Below are positions 62,237 to 64,000 of a stretch of 64,000 nucleotides of DNA, piece by piece. The stretch covers positions 1,178,001 to 1,242,000 of the forward strand of contig CAWBGY010000005.1 of NCBI GenBank assembly GCA_963788505.1. The letters run 5' to 3'. The DNA comes from JAIQFF01 sp963788505. Lineage in GTDB: Bacteria; Acidobacteriota; Terriglobia; Terriglobales; Acidobacteriaceae. Made by a program: the position numbers and the translations under genes. The notes below the pieces were generated by a model. It was not told the origin of the DNA. It saw only the letters and a list, made by a program, of their open reading frames with translations, and searched no databases. How positions within the stretch are numbered: the stretch's first letter is position 1; each line of letters starts with the position of its first letter.

Positions 62237-63111
62237 AGCTGGCCACCAATCCCATCGTGTTGCGCATGGCCCTGGTCTTCGTGGCGGCGGGCTTCGCCTT
62301 CATTACGGGCATGCTTTTGATGCGGCGCATGCGTCGCAGCATCAGTGAAGAAGCGTCTTTTTCCGAAGCGCCTTCCGAGGCCGAGAGCTTTCCGCTGCAT
62401 ACCTATCACGCGGTGATCCAGCAACTGAAACAGCAGAAACACGAACTGCAAAGCCTGCAACTGGTGGAGCGCCGTCGCGCCAAAACTTCAGAGAACATCA
62501 GCGCGGCTGTGCTTTCGAATCTATCGTCGGGCGTGCTGTTCTTCACCCACAACGGGCTGGTACGGCAGGCCAATGCTGCCGCGAAACAGATCCTGGGATT
62601 CGCTTCGCCCGCCGGAATGAGCGCGGCCGAGATATTTCGCGAAGCCGAGTTGCTTTCCGCATCCGATGGCCCCTACGCGAATCTGGCCGACGCGGTGACC
62701 GTCAGCTTGCGGGAGAAGATCCGGTTTCAGCGGCTGGAAGCGCGCTATCGTACTCCCACCGGTGAGCAGCGCACGCTGGATATTACGGTGAGTTCCGTGC
62801 AGGCGCCCGACAGCGGGGTCTTGGGCGCGGCTTGCCTGGGCGTTGCTTGTTTGATCAACGATCGGACCGAGATGACCGAGATTCGCCGCCAGCAGGAGTT
62901 GCGCGGCGAAATGTCCGCCGAGATGGCGCTGGGACTGCGCAACTCGCTGACGACCATCGCGGGGTACGCGCAACAACTCGCCGCCAGCCGGGACCCGGAA
63001 TTGGCCCGGCAGTTGGCGGCCGATATCGCGGCCGAGGCCGCGCACCTGGATCGCACCATTGGCGGTTTTCTGGCAGGAGCAAAGGCCGCTAAGGCCGGTT
63101 CGCAAGCTTGA
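62233..63111 (+). CDS. membrane PAS-domain protein with vestigial HisKA segment
   Basis: 292-aa protein; GTG 62233 overlaps the prepilin peptidase TGA. One N-terminal TM (MALVFVAAGFAFITGMLLM), a short coiled coil (about 55-85), a PAS domain (VLSNLSSGVLFFTHNGLVRQANAAAKQILGF, about 90-215), then a HisKA-like helix pair. There the H-box, usually xHExRNPL, reads LGLRNSLTTIAGYAQQL, so the phospho-His is missing. No HATPase domain follows. It probably senses a signal and acts by protein contact. Confidence 0.8.
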   Translation: MKLATNPIVLRMALVFVAAGFAFITGMLLMRRMRRSISEEASFSEAPSEAESFPLHTYHAVIQQLKQQKHELQSLQLVERRRAKTSENISAAVLSNLSSGVLFFTHNGLVRQANAAAKQILGFASPAGMSAAEIFREAELLSASDGPYANLADAVTVSLREKIRFQRLEARYRTPTGEQRTLDITVSSVQAPDSGVLGAACLGVACLINDRTEMTEIRRQQELRGEMSAEMALGLRNSLTTIAGYAQQLAASRDPELARQLAADIAAEAAHLDRTIGGFLAGAKAAKAGSQA

Positions 63112-63177
63112 GCTAATTAAGTCGATGCTGCCTTCGGTTTGCCGGGGGCGGCGGGACAGAGAGAAACGGAGCATCTT

Positions 63178-63768
63178 ATGAAGCGCAGTACATATGTTTT
63201 TCTGGCCGAAGTGGTTCTGGCGGGGATGCTGGTCACGCTGGCCGGCGCTCAGTCCCAGCCTCTGGGAGACTATGCCCGGTCCGTTCGCAAGGAAGAGAAG
63301 CCGGCAGCGGCCAAGGTGTACGACAACGACAATCTGCCTAGAGCGGACAACATCAGCGTCGTCGGAAATGCCACGGAATCAACCGGCGCCGAAGACGCCA
63401 ACCCAGCGCCCGAAGAGGGCTCGGCACAGCCAGAGGATGGAGCTGCTGCCTCCACTCCGAAGTCGCCCGACGAGGCCAAGAAGGCGGACGACGACTGGAA
63501 GCAGAAGTTTTCCGATCAGCAGGCCAAGATTGATCTGCTCTCGCGTGAACTGGATGTGACCCAGCGCGAGTATCGCCTGCGCGCCGCCGCTTTCTATGCC
63601 GACGCCGGCAATCGCCTGCGCGGCTCGGGTTCATGGGACAAGGAAGACGCCCAGTACAAACAGCAGATCGCACAGAAGCAAAAGGCAGTCGACGACGCCA
63701 AGAAGGCCCTGGACGATATGAAGGAGCAGGCCCGCAAGTCCGGAGTTCCCGCCAAGTTGCGGCAGTAG
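63178..63768 (+). CDS. small exported coiled-coil protein
   Basis: 196-aa protein; ATG 63178 has GGAG 7 nt upstream and a signal peptide (TYVFLAEVVLAGMLVTLAGAQ). An acidic low-complexity region (about 45-110) is followed by a coiled coil (KQKFSDQQAKIDLLSRELD.. KQQIAQKQKAVDDAKKALDDMKEQ). Similar proteins occur widely in this phylum without known function. It follows the prepilin peptidase and PAS genes and may share their transcript. Confidence 0.8.
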   Translation: MKRSTYVFLAEVVLAGMLVTLAGAQSQPLGDYARSVRKEEKPAAAKVYDNDNLPRADNISVVGNATESTGAEDANPAPEEGSAQPEDGAAASTPKSPDEAKKADDDWKQKFSDQQAKIDLLSRELDVTQREYRLRAAAFYADAGNRLRGSGSWDKEDAQYKQQIAQKQKAVDDAKKALDDMKEQARKSGVPAKLRQ

Positions 63769-63789
63769 ATCACGGCGGTCGGATTCATG

Positions 63790-63819
63790 AAAGCCTCCGG
63801 CTCAGGCCGGAGGCTTTTC
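63790..63819 (+). terminator. rho-independent terminator
   Basis: 12-bp stem AAAGCCTCCGGC (63790-63801) / GCCGGAGGCTTT (63806-63817) with a TCAG loop and short T run. It lies between converging genes and may serve both strands. Confidence 0.85.
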
Positions 63820-63832
63820 AGTTCCTGACGCT

Positions 63833-64000
63833 TTAGGATGCTGATTTTCTCCGCTCTGATATCTGCTTTACGTGATGGCGTCCGTGGGCCAGGTGAAACT
63901 TGCGCCATTGCCTCGCCGTCAAAGGCCCGAGGACCGGATGGTCCAGAACCTTGATGCGCGAGCCATAGAGCTGTTCGCATTGCGCGATGACTTTGTCCAT
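63833..64000 (-). CDS. DinB/DUF1569-like protein, C-terminal end (partial)
   Basis: Last 55 codons of a minus-strand gene that enters from the right edge. It reads VLDHPVLGPLTARQWRKFH followed by LAHGRHHVKQI, the C-terminal helix with metal-binding His typical of DinB/DUF1569 proteins. The rest is outside the window. The terminator just downstream suits it. Confidence 0.65.
   Translation of the reverse strand: MDKVIAQCEQLYGSRIKVLDHPVLGPLTARQWRKFHLAHGRHHVKQISERRKSAS

Overview
The window looks like a chromosomal segment of an Acidobacteriota genome (Terriglobia-like). This is inferred from the GC-rich codon usage, the lineage style of the secreted proteins (Ig/TIG/FN3 modules, Cys-Gly-Gly-Gly tails) and the exopolysaccharide (EPS) gene content. 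No rRNA or tRNA gene was found, so the taxonomy rests on inference only. Almost everything concerns making, exporting, modifying and binding extracellular polysaccharide.

Region 1 (1-24,875, all minus strand) is a long EPS locus. It starts at its promoter-proximal end with a specialised NusG/UpxY-type antiterminator and an atypical NtrC-family regulator. The Wza-like export protein and Wzc-like tyrosine autokinase follow. Next come aminosugar genes (a DegT aminotransferase and a fused Gfo/Idh dehydrogenase-hexapeptide acyltransferase), a priming phosphoglycosyltransferase, four GT4 glycosyltransferases, a NodB-like deacetylase homologue, two methyltransferases, a Wzy/O-antigen ligase-like polymerase, a parallel beta-helix protein and a heparinase-like lyase. 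The locus ends with an acyl-CoA dehydrogenase and a partial alpha/beta hydrolase of the type seen near exosortase loci. No Wzx flippase lies inside the window.

Region 2 (25,547-44,823) holds a degenerate LuxR-type response regulator, a membrane-anchored heparinase-like protein, a frameshifted Tat-exported metallophosphoesterase, a sugar-nucleotide epimerase, an FkbM methyltransferase and an AMIN-domain protein. It also holds a 1,466-residue secreted galactose-oxidase-like protein with a recent 1,143-bp internal duplication, a short glutamate 5-kinase, a large TIG-domain surface protein, a GT39-like membrane transferase and a GT2.

Region 3 (45,084-59,006) contains the most interesting unit, a compact five-gene minus-strand operon: polysaccharide deacetylase lipoprotein, processive GT2 synthase, outer-membrane barrel-like protein, M48 metalloprotease, and a lipoprotein copper-radical oxidase of the galactose oxidase/GlxA type. 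It resembles a Gram-negative counterpart of the Streptomyces CslA-GlxA glycan system. A third galactose-oxidase-like protein, an FN3 protein, a second DPM-type GT2 and a deleted relic of a GT2 gene follow.

Region 4 (59,398-64,000) has a structured leader, a GH16 lipoprotein gene broken by one extra base inside an 18-bp Gly-Ser repeat, a prepilin peptidase, a PAS protein lacking the kinase core, a small exported coiled-coil protein and the end of a DinB/DUF1569-like gene. Three rho-independent terminators are clear. Several starts were moved inward from the longest ORF on the basis of Shine-Dalgarno sites, signal peptides and overlaps.
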